Source: Smallanthus sonchifolius
Taxonomy: Eukaryota; Streptophyta; Magnoliopsida; Asterales; Asteraceae
NCBI GenBank assembly: GCA_023525975.1
Contig: CM042027.1
Span: forward strand, 87,204,007-87,268,006
Length of the DNA stretch: 64,000 nucleotides
Direction of reading: 5' to 3'
The notes under the pieces were generated by a model. It ran no database searches. It saw only the letters and a list, made by a program, of their open reading frames with translations, and was not told the DNA's origin. The stretch's first letter is position 1. Every line of letters begins with the position of its first letter. The position numbers were made by a program, and so were the translations under genes. Positions 33,867 through 46,170 of the stretch are shown piece after piece.

Positions 33867-35367
33867 CTTGGTTATAGGTAATTAGGTTATTAGACATATG
33901 ACCTAGACTATAACTTAGGAGACCCAAACATGAGTTATCTCATGTCCTTTACTAGGAAATTCTCTCCTCATTCTATTCTTAAATCTTATACGCTTGGAGA
34001 TTCTACGTTTCTACTTATCTACGTACTACAAGAGTCTACTACATCGAGGGTACGTTCTTAGGCTTCAAGCCTAATCCACCACTAAACTCTCGTCAAAAAT
34101 ATTTAAGTTCTAGATAATGTGTGAGAACTTGTGCGGACCGGAAGGGTGGATACCTGTATTCTGGGAAATTCTGTCAAGGAAAGCATTTCGTATAAATCCA
34201 AATCAACCGTTGGACCCGTATGCTTTCCTGGGAATTCTTGGGATGAGTATTCACTTATAGGAATGCATGACTTCTCTAAACATTAGTGAGCTTAGATCTC
34301 TCTTGATAGTCAAAGTACTTACTTAGTGATATGCACTAACTGAGTACCATCTCAAATACTATACACTTCATAAATTCATGATTCAAAAACTTTCCTATGT
34401 AACCTTTACTCTATGATTCTTACGTTTCGTCTCTTCAAGAATGGTCGCATGACAGCATGTTTACTCGTCATGACCTGAAGGAGTTACCTTCAAGGAGAAA
34501 TTCTTACGAGATTATACTTAAAAACTACATACATAAACTTATATTTATAGATACTACCCAATAAGCTTCATGATCGTTGTAATACAACCTTTAGAACTAT
34601 GTATTACCCTACAAATTCTTCTACAAAACTTCATTATTTTATAAATATGACACCTAAGAGGTAACCCTTGTATTTTTACCTTACCTCCTTAACACTTAAC
34701 CAAGTTTCATTTGATAACTAACTCAAGACTTTTATACATCTCAAAACTTTCATACGTCCTTAAACTTCATGATCCTTGTAATACTAGCACATTTAAAACC
34801 ATGTATTATTTTATAAACTTGACACTAAAGGGGAAACTCTTGTGTTTTCATTTTATCACTCACAACTTCATTTGACGATTTACTCAAACTTTGTTACACT
34901 TTATTACATCCCGAAACTTTCATACGTCTTTAAAACTTACACATCACCGTTCCTTGTAAACAAAATTTAACGTCTTTTAAAATCTAAAGTACATTAACAA
35001 AGAAATTCGTAACCTAAGTAATTTCCTTGTAGAGGAAGAAGCCTACTATAGAACAAACAAGCTCCACGTTTAAGACTCTAAACCCATAATGAACCTCGAC
35101 ATAGTACCATAAACTCAAACATCGGTGACAACAACTGAGAGAAGTTGTAGGCCCATGAGGAAGTTCTGGCTAGGGAAATAAGGTACTTAAGTGAGTCCTT
35201 GTGACCACCCCTTCTTCCGGGAATCCTCCTCGTTAGCCCATCAACCTCCAATCAAAACCATTTTTGACAATATTACTGTGATAACTCAGTGTTATGTATA
35301 AAAACTTTTGAATATATTTAATCAACTCACTTACAACCTTTCTTTCTACCCTCTCTCTTGCTAGGTA
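33867..35367. other. Retroelement leader/interior without coding domains
   Basis: AT-rich, internally repetitive (AAACTTCATGATC..TTGTAATAC words at 34567 and 34766). A long pyrimidine tract and CTAG acceptor end it at 35341-35364. Confidence 0.4.
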
Positions 35368-35943
35368 ATGGACTCACACTCACACTCTTCACCAGTGTAT
35401 CGTCCAGGAGGAGAGTCCGACAGAGAAGAGAGTAGCGAGTCGCCGGTATACCAGCCAAGTCCCTACCCTAATGCTAGGGCAAGAGCTGAGCTCAACACCA
35501 ATTGGATCAGAAACCCTAGGACATCACCACCGAGGAATCCTTATCAACCACCTCATCTTCACCAACGGTTCTCATCACCGCCAAGGGACTCGTATCTAGC
35601 ACCTACCCCTACCCTAAGGGCTAGGCATGCCGGGGCACCTGCCGTGGCAATGGGAATCCCGATACCTAACATTCCTAGGTTCGTGGAAACCGCGGAATTT
35701 ATGAGGCGAGAGATTGAGCATAGGGCTCGGCAAGACCTGTTAAACCAAAGGATCGACGACCTGGCCAATCAAATCTGGATCCGGGAAGAAAAGATCACGA
35801 CTTTGGAGGAAGACAGGGAAATCCTCGAGCACCGTACCGAAACCACTAGAGCGGAGGCTAGGGTTGCCATCCGGGTAACCCTAGCAGTACTTGTAATAGT
35901 ATTAATCTGTTTCTTAGTGGAGAGCTACCTAAGGCGTGCATGA
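35368..35943 (+). CDS. 191-aa ORF of the retroelement, coiled coil plus C-terminal membrane anchor
   Basis: Unrecognised protein, the only sizeable frame in the element interior. N-terminal ~90 residues are Ser/Pro/Arg-rich and probably disordered (SPVYRPGGESDREESSESP). Residues about 108-165 are highly charged with heptad-like spacing (NQRIDDLANQIWIREEKITT), a likely coiled coil. Residues 168-184 (VTLAVLVIVLICFLVES) are a single hydrophobic helix followed by YLRRA, i.e. a tail anchor. Codon use is GC-richer than its flanks. Its ATG lies 3 bases after a strong acceptor (TCTCTTGCTAG), and LTRs carry a matching donor, so it is probably made from a spliced RNA. It is not a known gag. Function unknown. 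Confidence 0.6.
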   Translation: MDSHSHSSPVYRPGGESDREESSESPVYQPSPYPNARARAELNTNWIRNPRTSPPRNPYQPPHLHQRFSSPPRDSYLAPTPTLRARHAGAPAVAMGIPIPNIPRFVETAEFMRREIEHRARQDLLNQRIDDLANQIWIREEKITTLEEDREILEHRTETTRAEARVAIRVTLAVLVIVLICFLVESYLRRA

Positions 35944-37149
35944 AGCCTCTATTTTCCATTAAATTTCAACGTTTGTCATATGTAAGGGCTAGAAGCCCAA
36001 TTTTGAAACATCTAATGAAAAGTTACTTTGGAAACTTCATCTTGTCATCATTTACTAGTTTAACTTTCTTTTCATCATTACAAACTTAACACTTCTACCC
36101 AAACACTTTCTTCAAGAGTAGCCTACGTTAGTAATTAACAACGTTGCATTAAACAATAAAAATCCTAAGTGACACATGTAACCGAAGAATAAATCTTGGA
36201 CAAACTTTCTAATTCGTAAGCACTCTTTTAAAACAACACGACTTACGAACCATTGCCGTGATCAACTATGATCCTTATCCCTTATATAGACTTAACGCTT
36301 CTAAACTTGACCAACATTTCGTTTGACAATCATACACACCTTTTTATAAGTCCTACTTATACTACTTATCGTTGTCTAACTCGTCATTTTTAAATATCTC
36401 AATTACACTCTATATAAAAGAAAACTATACCTGCTGTTATGAAACGAGATAAAATCATTGATAAACACACTATCATAAACCTTATCGAAACTTTTCCCGT
36501 TATCCTATGCTTGGAGACTTTCCTCATTCAACTCTTGTCACGTAAGAGACTTACTATAAATCACAACGGGAACTAAAAACTTAAATGCACGTTACTAAAA
36601 CATTAAACTTCGTCTACACAAAGTCAGAGACTTTTGAGTCATGTAAAACTTGTACAAATACTCAATCCCATATTCCTGAAACTAAACACCTTCTAAACCA
36701 CCAAAGGAGGCATGTCCAATAAGGGATCATGTGAAGTTTAATACTGAAACTTGAAACTCAACTGACTTATCCTATTTTCAAACTTATACTTGGATTCTTA
36801 GTCTTGAAAACTTTTGTGTGTCCATCTTAACCAAACCCTATAAGACTTGATAAACGTACATTTCAAATACAAGATAAAATTTCATTCTTGATACTAGAAA
36901 CTAAAATGAAGGGAGACGTTGCTCTCTTTAGCAGAATACCTCCCTAGTCTTCTCTTCAAACCCAAACATCGGGATCCACTAATCTTCTAGACAACTCGAA
37001 TCTTCTGTGGGAAAGCGTATAACGGTTAATCATGTTCCAAACGCTGTCCCATACCTCTCTTAAACACTAGAGTATTTAGATAACCGCTTTATACTCAAAA
37101 CGTAATCGTATACTTCTATACACTGAAGCTAAACTAAGAGAATTTAAGC
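35944..37149. other. Retroelement interior, no recognised features
   Basis: AT-rich noncoding DNA after the ORF; no pol domains in any frame. Confidence 0.4.
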
Positions 37150-37700
37150 TATTCTATGTTTGACGTATTCTTGTTCAAACACAATTTAAACTATTCTATG
37201 TTTGACGTATTCTTGTTCAAACACAATTTAAACTATTATATGTTTGACGCATTCTTGATCAAACACAATTTAAACTATTCTATGTTTGACGTATTCTTGT
37301 TCAAACACAATTTAAACTACCCCATGTTTGACGTATTCTTGTTCAAACATGATGAACGTATGAGACTTTAAACTACTCCATGTTTGACGTATTCTTGTTC
37401 AGACATGATGAACGTATGTGACTTTAAACTACTCCATGTTTGACGTATTCTCGTTCAAACATGATGAACGTATGAGACTTTAAACTAATCCATGTTTGAC
37501 GTATTCTTGTTCAAACATGATGAACGTATGAGACTTTAAACTACTCCATGTTTGACGTATGTTTGTTCAAACATGATGAACGTATAAGACTTTTAAATTA
37601 CTCAAGGTTTGATGTATTCTTGATCAAACACGAGGAAAGTGTAAAGACTTTAAACTACTCGATGATTGAGGTATTCTTATTCAATCACGAGGAAACTTTG
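37150..37700 (+). repeat. Minisatellite of 42 bp then ~56-60 bp units
   Basis: About five 42 bp units followed by about six to seven 56-60 bp units, all built on TGTTTGACGTATTCTTGTTC. Each unit includes the inverted pair TGTTTGA...TCAAACA with an 11 bp loop. The last units diverge (37600-37700). Because 42 is a multiple of three it yields a repetitive open frame that is not a gene. Confidence 0.9.
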
Positions 37701-38376
37701 AAACTCTAAATATTGTCACATTCTTCTCTCTTTAATCATTGAATGACGTTTCTCTCTAAGGGACTCGTTAATCAATGATCACTCTTACGTGGAAACACTA
37801 GTCCTGAGTTAAACAAATTCTTATACTCTTTCTTGATCCACACACAAACAGAAGGACCTATGCGGACTATGCGACGATTTAAATGCTTGCGGGTGCACAC
37901 GTAAGTATGAAAATCAGTGTATGGGAAGGCATAGTAAACTCTGTCGTGTGCTATGATCTAAGACTTATCATTAAAGGTAGCCACGGAACTTAGGTACCGT
38001 AGCAATCCTTAGAAATATTAGTCTACAAACTCAAATCATTACACTATCATCGAATCCATCCTGAGTGATGCATCTCACTTTGAGTTCCGAATGATAATTC
38101 AACAGATCTTCTATTAAAGTACATTCCTGAGAGGCTAAATCCCCATTCACTACGATGAAATTATACTTCTTAGAGAAACTTCTGACAATCACGGGTTGTG
38201 AAACTTATAAACTTAAGCATTATCTTATTCCTATCATTACATTCCAGTTAGAATTCTAAACGTAACACAGGGTTTACTTGGGAACGTAAAGTATCTTTCT
38301 CATTATCCTTGTGCGTATCATAGACTTAAATCTTGAAAACAGAAACCTTCTACTTTAATTTCGGGACGAAATTTCC

Positions 38377-38391
38377 TAAAGGAGGGGAGAC
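38377..38391 (+). other. Polypurine tract
   Basis: AAAGGAGGGGAGAC just before the TG of the 3' LTR. Confidence 0.8.
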
Positions 38392-38462
38392 TGTAATATC
38401 CAGGATTTCCCGACCCATTTAATAAATATTTAATTAATAAATATAAAGTTTTTATACTTGAA

Positions 38463-38466
<4 letters not shown>

Positions 38467-38518
<52 letters not shown>
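38467..38518. repeat. (AT)n microsatellite in the LTR
   Basis: About 26 AT dinucleotides. Confidence 0.95.
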
Positions 38519-38526
<8 letters not shown>

Positions 38527-39408
38527 ATATGAAAACTTTATAAAAATATATGTATAAATATAAACTCTTGAAATTTTAATAAGTTTGTAAACTCATTTTA
38601 ATTTCTAAACAAGCAAACCGTATAAACTCATATTTTAGACTTATAAACAAATAAATCATTTTTATAAAGTTATAAAAATGTTTGGGAAAAACTTATTTAA
38701 ACATATTAATTTTCTTTTTATGAACTTCAGGGACTAAAACTGCCAAAGCCCGAAATTTACTTTAAACTTAAACTCAAGTTTTGACATGAAATAATAAAAG
38801 CTTGAAATTTCAGGGACTGAAACTGTAATTCGATCAAACTACTGGGACTAGAACCGGTCTCAGGTTCGAATCTCCTCGGTCCCGGTTTTTCCCCCATTTC
38901 ATCCAAATCGCGAAATCGTCCACATTCAACGAACCTCGGCCATCGCCTCACGCGTGCGACCGTAACCAAAGAACCATCAATGCTCAAACTCGGCCCGAGA
39001 CCCGCGCAATTTCAAATTCGAACTAGACATTTACTCCCGTGAATCTCCCAACTAACCAAGCATTAAACGTTGGAATTGGCTATAAATACCGATGAAAAAC
39101 CTCAGTAACATCACACCACAACTTTCTTCACTCTCAATTCGGACGATCATCATCTACTTTCCGCGATTTTGCTCCCGACAAGCGATGCTTAAATCGGACT
39201 CATTCTCCCTCATCTAGACTTCAAATCAGGTAAACTTGGTATGCATCATGATCGGTTTCACGAGAGGATCAAAAGCCCTCTGTTTAATTTCATAAACAGA
39301 AGGTGATTCGATCCGTATTTGTCGAATTTCGTTTCTAGGGTTCATGTGGAAAGAGGATCGATTTGGGATTGTATTTAAAAGTTTTCATTTCCGGATAAAC
39401 TAGTAGCA

Positions 39409-39482
39409 AGCCTCGTAGCCGGGATGGTTGGAGCGTGTGTGTATGCCTGACCCGGTCCCAGACCCGAGTTCGATCCGGGCGG
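39409..39482 (+). other. tRNA-like segment inside the LTR
   Basis: CTCGTAGCCGGGATGGTTGG (A-box-like) and GAGTTCGATCC (B box) about 48 bases apart. The related LTR fragment has the same segment at about 53505-53580 in reverse, with a perfect GGTTCGAGCC box. Confidence 0.6.
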
Positions 39483-41611
39483 CCAGTTTTATTTTGTTTC
39501 ATTTTTTTGTGTGCCTATTTAATCAGAATTAAAATTTCTAAATTTTTTTATAAAATCTGTTAAATTCATATAAACCCAAAAATGGCTTTTATCTACACTT
39601 TTGTATTCTGAAACTATTTTAACTAAATTAAACTTAGTTAAAATTTATAAAAACTAATTTTTTAAAAATAGTTGTAAATATTTAAAAAATATAAAAACAC
39701 CTTTAAATTTTATAAAAATTTATGTTCTAAATAGGAAATATTTTATGGAAATTGAAAACTTGTACCTTCTATAAAATCCATATTCTATATAAAACTTGCG
39801 CATTTATTTATTTTAAGACAAAATAAATATACATTATTTGTAGAATGTTTATAAACCCTATAAATCCTAAACAAAAACTTTAAACGTTACAAACTCGCAA
39901 ACTTTATTTTCATACCCATGAAACTTTATAATTTATAAACTTATAATTTAAAGACATAAACTTTATAAGAAATTCTATTTTTATAAACTTATGGAAACTT
40001 GACAATTATTTAAACTTGAAAGCATTATTTATCTACAAGCCAAATTATAAAATAGATACTTAACACTTGAGTATCTTAATAAATCTTAAATGATTTATAA
40101 AAAAAATAATTATCCTTTTAGATAATTATTTATTCTTAACAATTATTCACACTTTAAACAAATTCTATTAATCTTTTATTTATCCTTTAAACGTTATTAT
40201 AAATCCTCAACGACTATTTATTTTCTAACTACTTATTTATCTTTACAATAATTATTAGTAATCTTCAATAATTATCCATACTAAATAATCATTTTAAATC
40301 TTTAAATAATTGTTTAGTCTTTCATTCAACAATATGTACAACTACTTAGAAAACTATTTTAATTATTATTACCTATTTGTGTGTAATAATTGTGAGACTT
40401 TTAAATAATTATCTTAATTAATTATTCTAGGCTACAAACTTATTATGACATTGATATCCAAGTCTTACATTCAAAACTTTTATCTTAAACTTAATTTAAA
40501 CTTTACAAACACAATCAATCTCATCCCATTGGAACCCTAGTCAAATCTTGAAATTCTAGATCCTTTGTCTTAGACTTTTTACTTAAAACTTTAGACTTAC
40601 ATTCTTAGGCTTATTGTGAGGATATTCTCTCTCTCCAATTCCTGCAAACTCTTGTCGGATACTCTTCATCCAAATCCATGTGAGTATACTTAGCCCCTTT
40701 TTTCTTTCTATACTTTTGGGGTGAAACATGTTCAAAAACTTTAAACTTATACAATTCTTGTACAACTATGACTAGATGCTTATTCTTATGTTAAACTTGA
40801 GACTCGTATGCTTAGATTAAACTTAAAACTAGCACATTCATTAACTTTGATCAAGCATATAGTAACAATGATAGATCTATTGCATTTGACCAATCCACCT
40901 TGATTGATTGACCCCTTCGGGGGGGAGCCCTTGGTGATTGTTACTGAATTAAACTTTAAACTTGAGACTTATAAGGGTAACCTGCGGGTTATGCCTAAAC
41001 TTGGTTGGAGGGTTGAAGTGCACAATGTTTAAGATACTTGTTCTCATACTTACATTATAGAATGCATATATCATAGTGAATTGTAATTTTTTCCAAATAT
41101 TTGTTAAACTATGTCAAAACCTTTGTATCTCACCAACTATTTTGTAGTTGACAGATTCTTTCACATGTTTCAGGTTCTACAACATGAGACTTTATCGTGA
41201 TCACATAGGATGCTTGGACCTAGAATGCTTAATCAATTAGACTTGTATTCTTGCTATGTATTTGATTTATTCCTTGTATTGGAACCTTGAAGTTATTTAA
41301 TAAAACTATTTAAACTTTAATAGTCAACCTTGTGCTATTGAACAACCGCGTCCGCCCCGACGTATAATCCGCCGTCGGTTGGGGTGTGACATTGATAACG
41401 GCTCAGGTATAGCCGAGTAAATACACTTGGTAGGCCCCTGTGATGACACCTGACCGGCTGTGGAGAAGCCTCCAAAACGATTTTTGCCTACGTGTCATTT
41501 ACTATTGGTCCAAATCATAAATATATATTCTATTGAGTTTGATTTTTCAATATACATTTTGCCAACTTTTTTGATCAAAATGTACATTTAGGCGATTTTC
41601 TCTTAATTTAA

Positions 41612-43996
41612 TGGGGCAACTGTTTGCGTAATTTTATGAAGGAATTGAAATTTGTCAAAAATAATTATAATTTGAAGATATTAAATTTTGAAATAATATT
41701 TGCAAAAGGATTTGAAATTGAAAGAAAACTACAATGTATTAAAAATGTATTAAAGAAATTCCAATTTTTAATGAGTTTGAGTGACCTAAAAATAATGAAA
41801 AAATTAGAATTTATCACTACGGCCACCACCTACTGCTCGCACCACCGGTGATGACGCCCCACCACCATCGCCCCACACCCTCGCCTACCGGGCGATGGCG
41901 GGGTACGTACGTGGTCCTTGTGGCGGCATGGGTAGCAGGTGGACGTGGCGGTGACAGCGAGGGGCATTGAGGGGGGGGGGTAGGTGGTGTTGGCGGCGTG
42001 GTTGGGGTGGCGGATGTGACGACTAAGTTGTCGGAGATGCTATTTACTTTTGGTTGGATTCCTTTACATGTTGAAATAGTTATTGTATTCATCTATAGCA
42101 AGGAAATTTATGGAGTTAATTCAAATTCCAATTTTATTTTTTTCACAACTAAACACCTTAAGAATGAAATAAAGATTTCAATTCCAACAAAACGAATCGA
42201 GCTCGAGTTTAGGCTCGGCTCGTTGCAACTTATTATTGTTAGAAAAAAAGTGTGAACGACTTTAATAAAGCACCAATAAAACTTAGTTATTATTAACTGA
42301 AAGATAGCATATAATATCACATCCAATTGTCAAGGAGTCAATAGTTTAAATTTTTTACAGACCCCTTCGTTTGACTCCATTTTGTCAACTCTTTTTGCTT
42401 AATAATGTTTATTCATATAAAGTTAGTGATCCGGTTAACGTAAGTTGTTAGGGATATGGTGCGAAACCCAAGTAACCAGTCTCCAAAAGTCACATGGACC
42501 GTTATAAGTTATAACACCCTACGCTCAAGCTAGATTGATGTTTTAGAGGGTACTTTTGATATATTTTCATATATCATAAATCAAGTATTACATAATATTA
42601 GTATAACATGTATTTTGAAGTGTCGGCAACGTAATTCGTTTATGATAGACAAAATACTTTTAAATTATAGTAATACAAGACCACTGATTTTACGTCATGT
42701 GACGCAGAAGGTTGCTGTTTTTTATTTGAACAGTTACATTTATATCTATATCTATATATCTATATACCTAATAAATAAGTTACTCATTGCGTCACATGTT
42801 ACAATTTTGTGGGTCTAAAATTCTTTTTTTCACTTATTTTTCTTTCATTACTAACTATTTAATATTTGATACTAACTATTTAGTATTTCATTTATTATTC
42901 TAAATTTTTATTATTTAATATTTTCTTTATTCAACGCGTGTAAAACACCGGTTTAATGGTTGGCGTCAGCGCTGGTCTTACTGACGTAATCTTGTTTAAA
43001 AAATATATATATATTTTACTTTAAAAAAAGCTGTTTTTTTACTTTAGAAAATATATATTTATGTTTCCTTAATAATTCTTTTATTCCTTAAAAAAGTTAT
43101 TTATATTTAACTTTGAGCTTTAACTTTTAAATAAAGAGTTGTCGATACTGAGCGTTACAGATTTTAACATCTCATGATATCACGCGAGTTACTTTCACTA
43201 GCCTTCACCGCAACACGCGGGTTTAAACTCCTTACATTATTTACAAATTTCAACGAATCTTTTCTAGAATTAATAATTCACTTATTTATTATGACAAGTA
43301 GACTCTCTTCTATATATTATTTTCTACTTTTAGTTATTGTCTATATCTTTTCTTCCCCTCTTACGCTACCATGTGATCAGGGAATGCAACTATCATAATG
43401 TGTTATAGATTAACATGCAAGTAGCCAGTAACTTATATAATAAGAATAATTACATTTATATGTATAACCCATGGGTGTTATCAAATCGCTACCTGTATAG
43501 ACACACAAATATAATTACAAAGAAACCTAATAAAATCTTATCTCTTAAATGTGATAAAGTAAATTCTAATAAATTAATTTTTTTGAAAGCGGACTTTCTT
43601 AAACCAATACTTCCTTCGGGAGCAGCCCGGATGATTCCTGTGAGTCATGAATGTATTTCCCTATGGGGTGTAATCGCATGGACTCGAACCCGGGACCTCC
43701 TCAAGAAGAAACCGCTATGTGAAAAACTACTTGACCATCAGGGCAGAAACCCAATGGCTTACATACACTCTATGTAATACTTACACTAATTATCATATTT
43801 TACCCTAATAAATTATAACAAGTATATTCTATGTAATACTTACACTCTAAACTATCATACTTTACTGTAGGGTTTAAGAAAAATATATAAATATCTTAAA
43901 CTTTATAAATATGTATATTTGATATTATGATTTTTAATCAGATAAATATGTATTATACAAAAAGGGATATATTTAAAATAGCAGCTACATAGAATA
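41612..43996. other. Intergenic repeats, no gene
   Basis: 41820-42020 is a GC-rich block (CCACCACCATCG, GGTGGCGGATG) inside AT-rich arms and may be transposon-captured DNA. 42740-42956 resembles a decayed Helitron (CTATATACCTAATAAATAAG to CGCGTGTAAAACACCG). 43655-43745 contains TGGACTCGAACCCGGGACC, a tRNA T-arm-like word typical of retroelements. None is coding. Confidence 0.4.
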
Positions 43997-45295
43997 AGTA
44001 GACTTAGGTAAATCTTTAATTAAATCTGAATGTGATTTGTTGGAAATGGAAGTGACACTAGATAAAGTTAGAGGTGCGGTGTGTGATTGTGAGACTGATA
44101 AGTCATCGGATTCGGATTGGTTTACTTTTGCATTTGTTAAGAAGTATTGGGAGATATTAAAATATGATGTTTTTGCGTTTGTTCGGGCTTTTTTTTCATG
44201 ATGCTCAATTTCCAAAAGGATGTAATATGTCTTTTATTACATTGATTCCAAAGGTGGCGAGTTCTATCTTAGTTAAGGATTATAGACCTATTAGTCTAAT
44301 TGACATTTAATTTAAGATTAAGGCTAATCGATTAGCTAAAGTAATTGATTCGGTCGTCAGTCGTGAACAATCAGGGTTCACTAAAGGTAGACAAATATTA
44401 GATAGACCTTTAGTTTTGAATGAGTTTATTGATTCGGCTAAAGAGAACAAAAACACTACTATGTTTTTTAAGATGGATTTTGAGAAGGCTTACGATTCAA
44501 TTCTTGGGGGTACTTGGATAAGATTATGGAATTTATGAGTTTTGGTCGTCCTTTGGAGGAGTTGGATGATGGCTTGCGTTTCGTCGGCTAGAATGTCTGT
44601 CTTGGTAATTAGCAGTCTGACCCAGGAATTTGATATGTGTAGGGGTTTGAGACAGGGAAATCCCTTATCTTTTATATACGGGTCTAAAGTGGGCGTCCCT
44701 AACATAGGGGTGTTACCTTGCGGTAATGGGGTTTGGATTCGTACATTGAAGTTTTTTGCTAAGCTTAATGGCCGTAATATTGCTCCATTTTCACCAATTT
44801 CAAAGAAGATTGGTAATGGAAATAATACTTGGTTTTGGCTTGATTAATTGTTGATTCGAAGGAATCCCGTTGGCTCAAAGGTTTCCATGGTTATTCACTC
44901 TTAAGCTGATAAAGACAGTTTGGTTATCAATAGAGTGGATAGTAACAGTTGGTTGTGGCGTCGTACCATCCAGTCATGTATTAAGAAAATGCATCTTGAC
45001 CTTTTGATGAAGGATTTAGATTAGGTTCACTTGGATCAGGGAGATGATAGATGGGTGTGGTCGTTGAACAGATGGGATGAATTCTTGGTTAAAGGGCTTA
45101 GAAAAGTTGTTGGGGATTATTTATTTCCATTGGGTTTACAACAAACGAGATGGAATAAGTTCGTCCCAATAAAGGTGAACATATGTGCTTGTATAATTTT
45201 GATTAATAGGCATCCTACTTGGGTGAATTTGGATCTAAAAGGTATGTTCCTTCCTTATTAAGTCTGATTTGTGATAATAATTCGAAAACCGTGGA

Positions 45296-45487
45296 TAGGG
45301 TTGTTCAAAAAGCTCGCGGCTCGTGGCTCGCTCGAAGATCGCTCGAAAAAGCCTCGGAAAAAGCTCGGCTCGAAAAAATCCTGGTTGTAAACAAGCCAAG
45401 CTGAGCTGGCTCGAATTGTAATCGAGCCGAGCTTGAGCTAGGGTTGGCTCGGCTAGGGCTCGGCTCGTTGGCTCGTCTAAATAACTA

Positions 45488-45535
<48 letters not shown>

Positions 45536-46170
45536 GGTAGGGTTCAAATACTAACCAACTTTTTATATGATAACCGTGCTAACCACTATCAAACAATCAC
45601 ATAATTTATAACTTATTTTTTCTTTTAATTCATAAAAGAGTATTTAAGTATCGTGAACATATATCTCGAACATAAATACGAAAATGATGAGTTTTACATA
45701 TACGTACCAAATAATGTTATATATACGTGACACATAGTGTTTACGTATGTGTAACATTATTTGGTACGTATACGTAACACTATGTTTGAGAGTGGTTATC
45801 ATGTTTATCACATAAATATTGGTTAGCATTTGAACCTCACCCTATATATATATATGTGTGTGTGTGTGTGTTATATTTGAAGTCTGATGTTTTGATTTTT
45901 TTAATTTCATTTGTTTTCAAGGAATCTAAGTTTTGGATTAACGGGGTTATTCATTTATTTAGTTTTTTGAATACAATAAACTTCAAACCGAGAATAAAAT
46001 TTTTTTTTTATTGTTTTTAAAAAAATAAAAAAAACGAGTTAGCTCGACGAGCCACGAGCTGGCTCGAGCTCAACTTTTCAACTCGAAAAAAAATCGAGCC
46101 GAGCCGAGCTGGCTCGTTTAATTTTGAGCACGAGACTGGCCTGGCTCGGCTCGGCTCGTTTACAGCCCTA
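45296..46170. mobile_element. hAT MITE inside the LINE
   Basis: Ends TAGGGTTGTTCAAAAAGCTC and GGCTCGTTTACAGCCCTA; perfect 8 bp target duplication ACCGTGGA at 45288-45295 and 46171-46178. Both ends are packed with GGCTCG/CGAGCC words (subterminal repeats). Removing it and one duplication restores the LINE reading KTVDHL across the site. Confidence 0.92.
45533..45844. mobile_element. Small MITE nested within the hAT MITE
   Basis: TIRs AGGGTAGGGTTCAAATACTA and, inverted, AGGGTGAGGTTCAAATGCTA. It sits in a (TA)n run, so the target duplication is probably TA but cannot be measured. The interior has its own inverted pair, ACGTACCAAATAATGTTA / TAACATTATTTGGTACGT (about 45704-45772). Confidence 0.8.

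Larger units (their letters stand above)
32404..41391 (+). mobile_element. Large-LTR non-autonomous retrotransposon (LARD-like)
   Basis: 3' LTR 38392-41391 (3,000 bp, TGTAATATCC...GTGTGACA) and truncated 5' LTR 32404-33851 that matches its last ~1,445 bp. Three bases after the 5' LTR comes TGGTATCAGAGC (33855-33866), the initiator-Met tRNA primer site. A purine tract GGAGGGGAGAC precedes the 3' LTR. The 4.5 kb interior has no gag, protease, RT or integrase, only the frame at 35368-35943. The 5' LTR loss also took the promoter, so this copy is silent by structure. Confidence 0.88.
38392..41391 (+). repeat. 3' LTR, 3,000 bp
   Basis: TG...CA ends. TATAAATA at 39081-39088 (promoter), a splice donor CAG|GTAAAC at 39229/39230, and a tRNA-like segment at 39409-39482. 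(AT)n microsatellite at 38467-38518. Confidence 0.88.
31870..41602. mobile_element. MULE-like TIR element hosting a nested retroelement
   Basis: Left TIR 31870-32081 and right TIR 41392-41602 (about 211 bp, starting GAGAAAATC-CCTAAATGTA) are inverted copies. Perfect 9 bp target duplication TTAATTTAA at 31861-31869 and 41603-41611. 32082-32403 is remaining interior (AGCCGGCT words, no coding). All the rest is the LTR retroelement 32404-41391. Confidence 0.9.

Noticed and set aside
35559..35768. Minus-strand frame in the retroelement
   Set aside because: Antisense of the 191-aa ORF.
37156..37371. Open frame with MFDVFLFKHNLNY repeats
   Set aside because: Caused by a 42 bp tandem repeat, a multiple of three; no start context or homologue expected.
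37150..37700. Regular repeats with unique-looking parts, CRISPR-like
   Set aside because: Units are contiguous tandem copies without distinct spacers, inside a plant retroelement; it is a minisatellite.
41817..42092. Pro/Thr-rich minus-strand frame and GC-rich block as a captured gene
   Set aside because: Low-complexity composition explains it; no exon borders or family match.
43655..43745. Possible tRNA gene
   Set aside because: Only a T-arm-like word (GGACTCGAACC in reverse); no acceptor stem or cloverleaf could be paired by eye.
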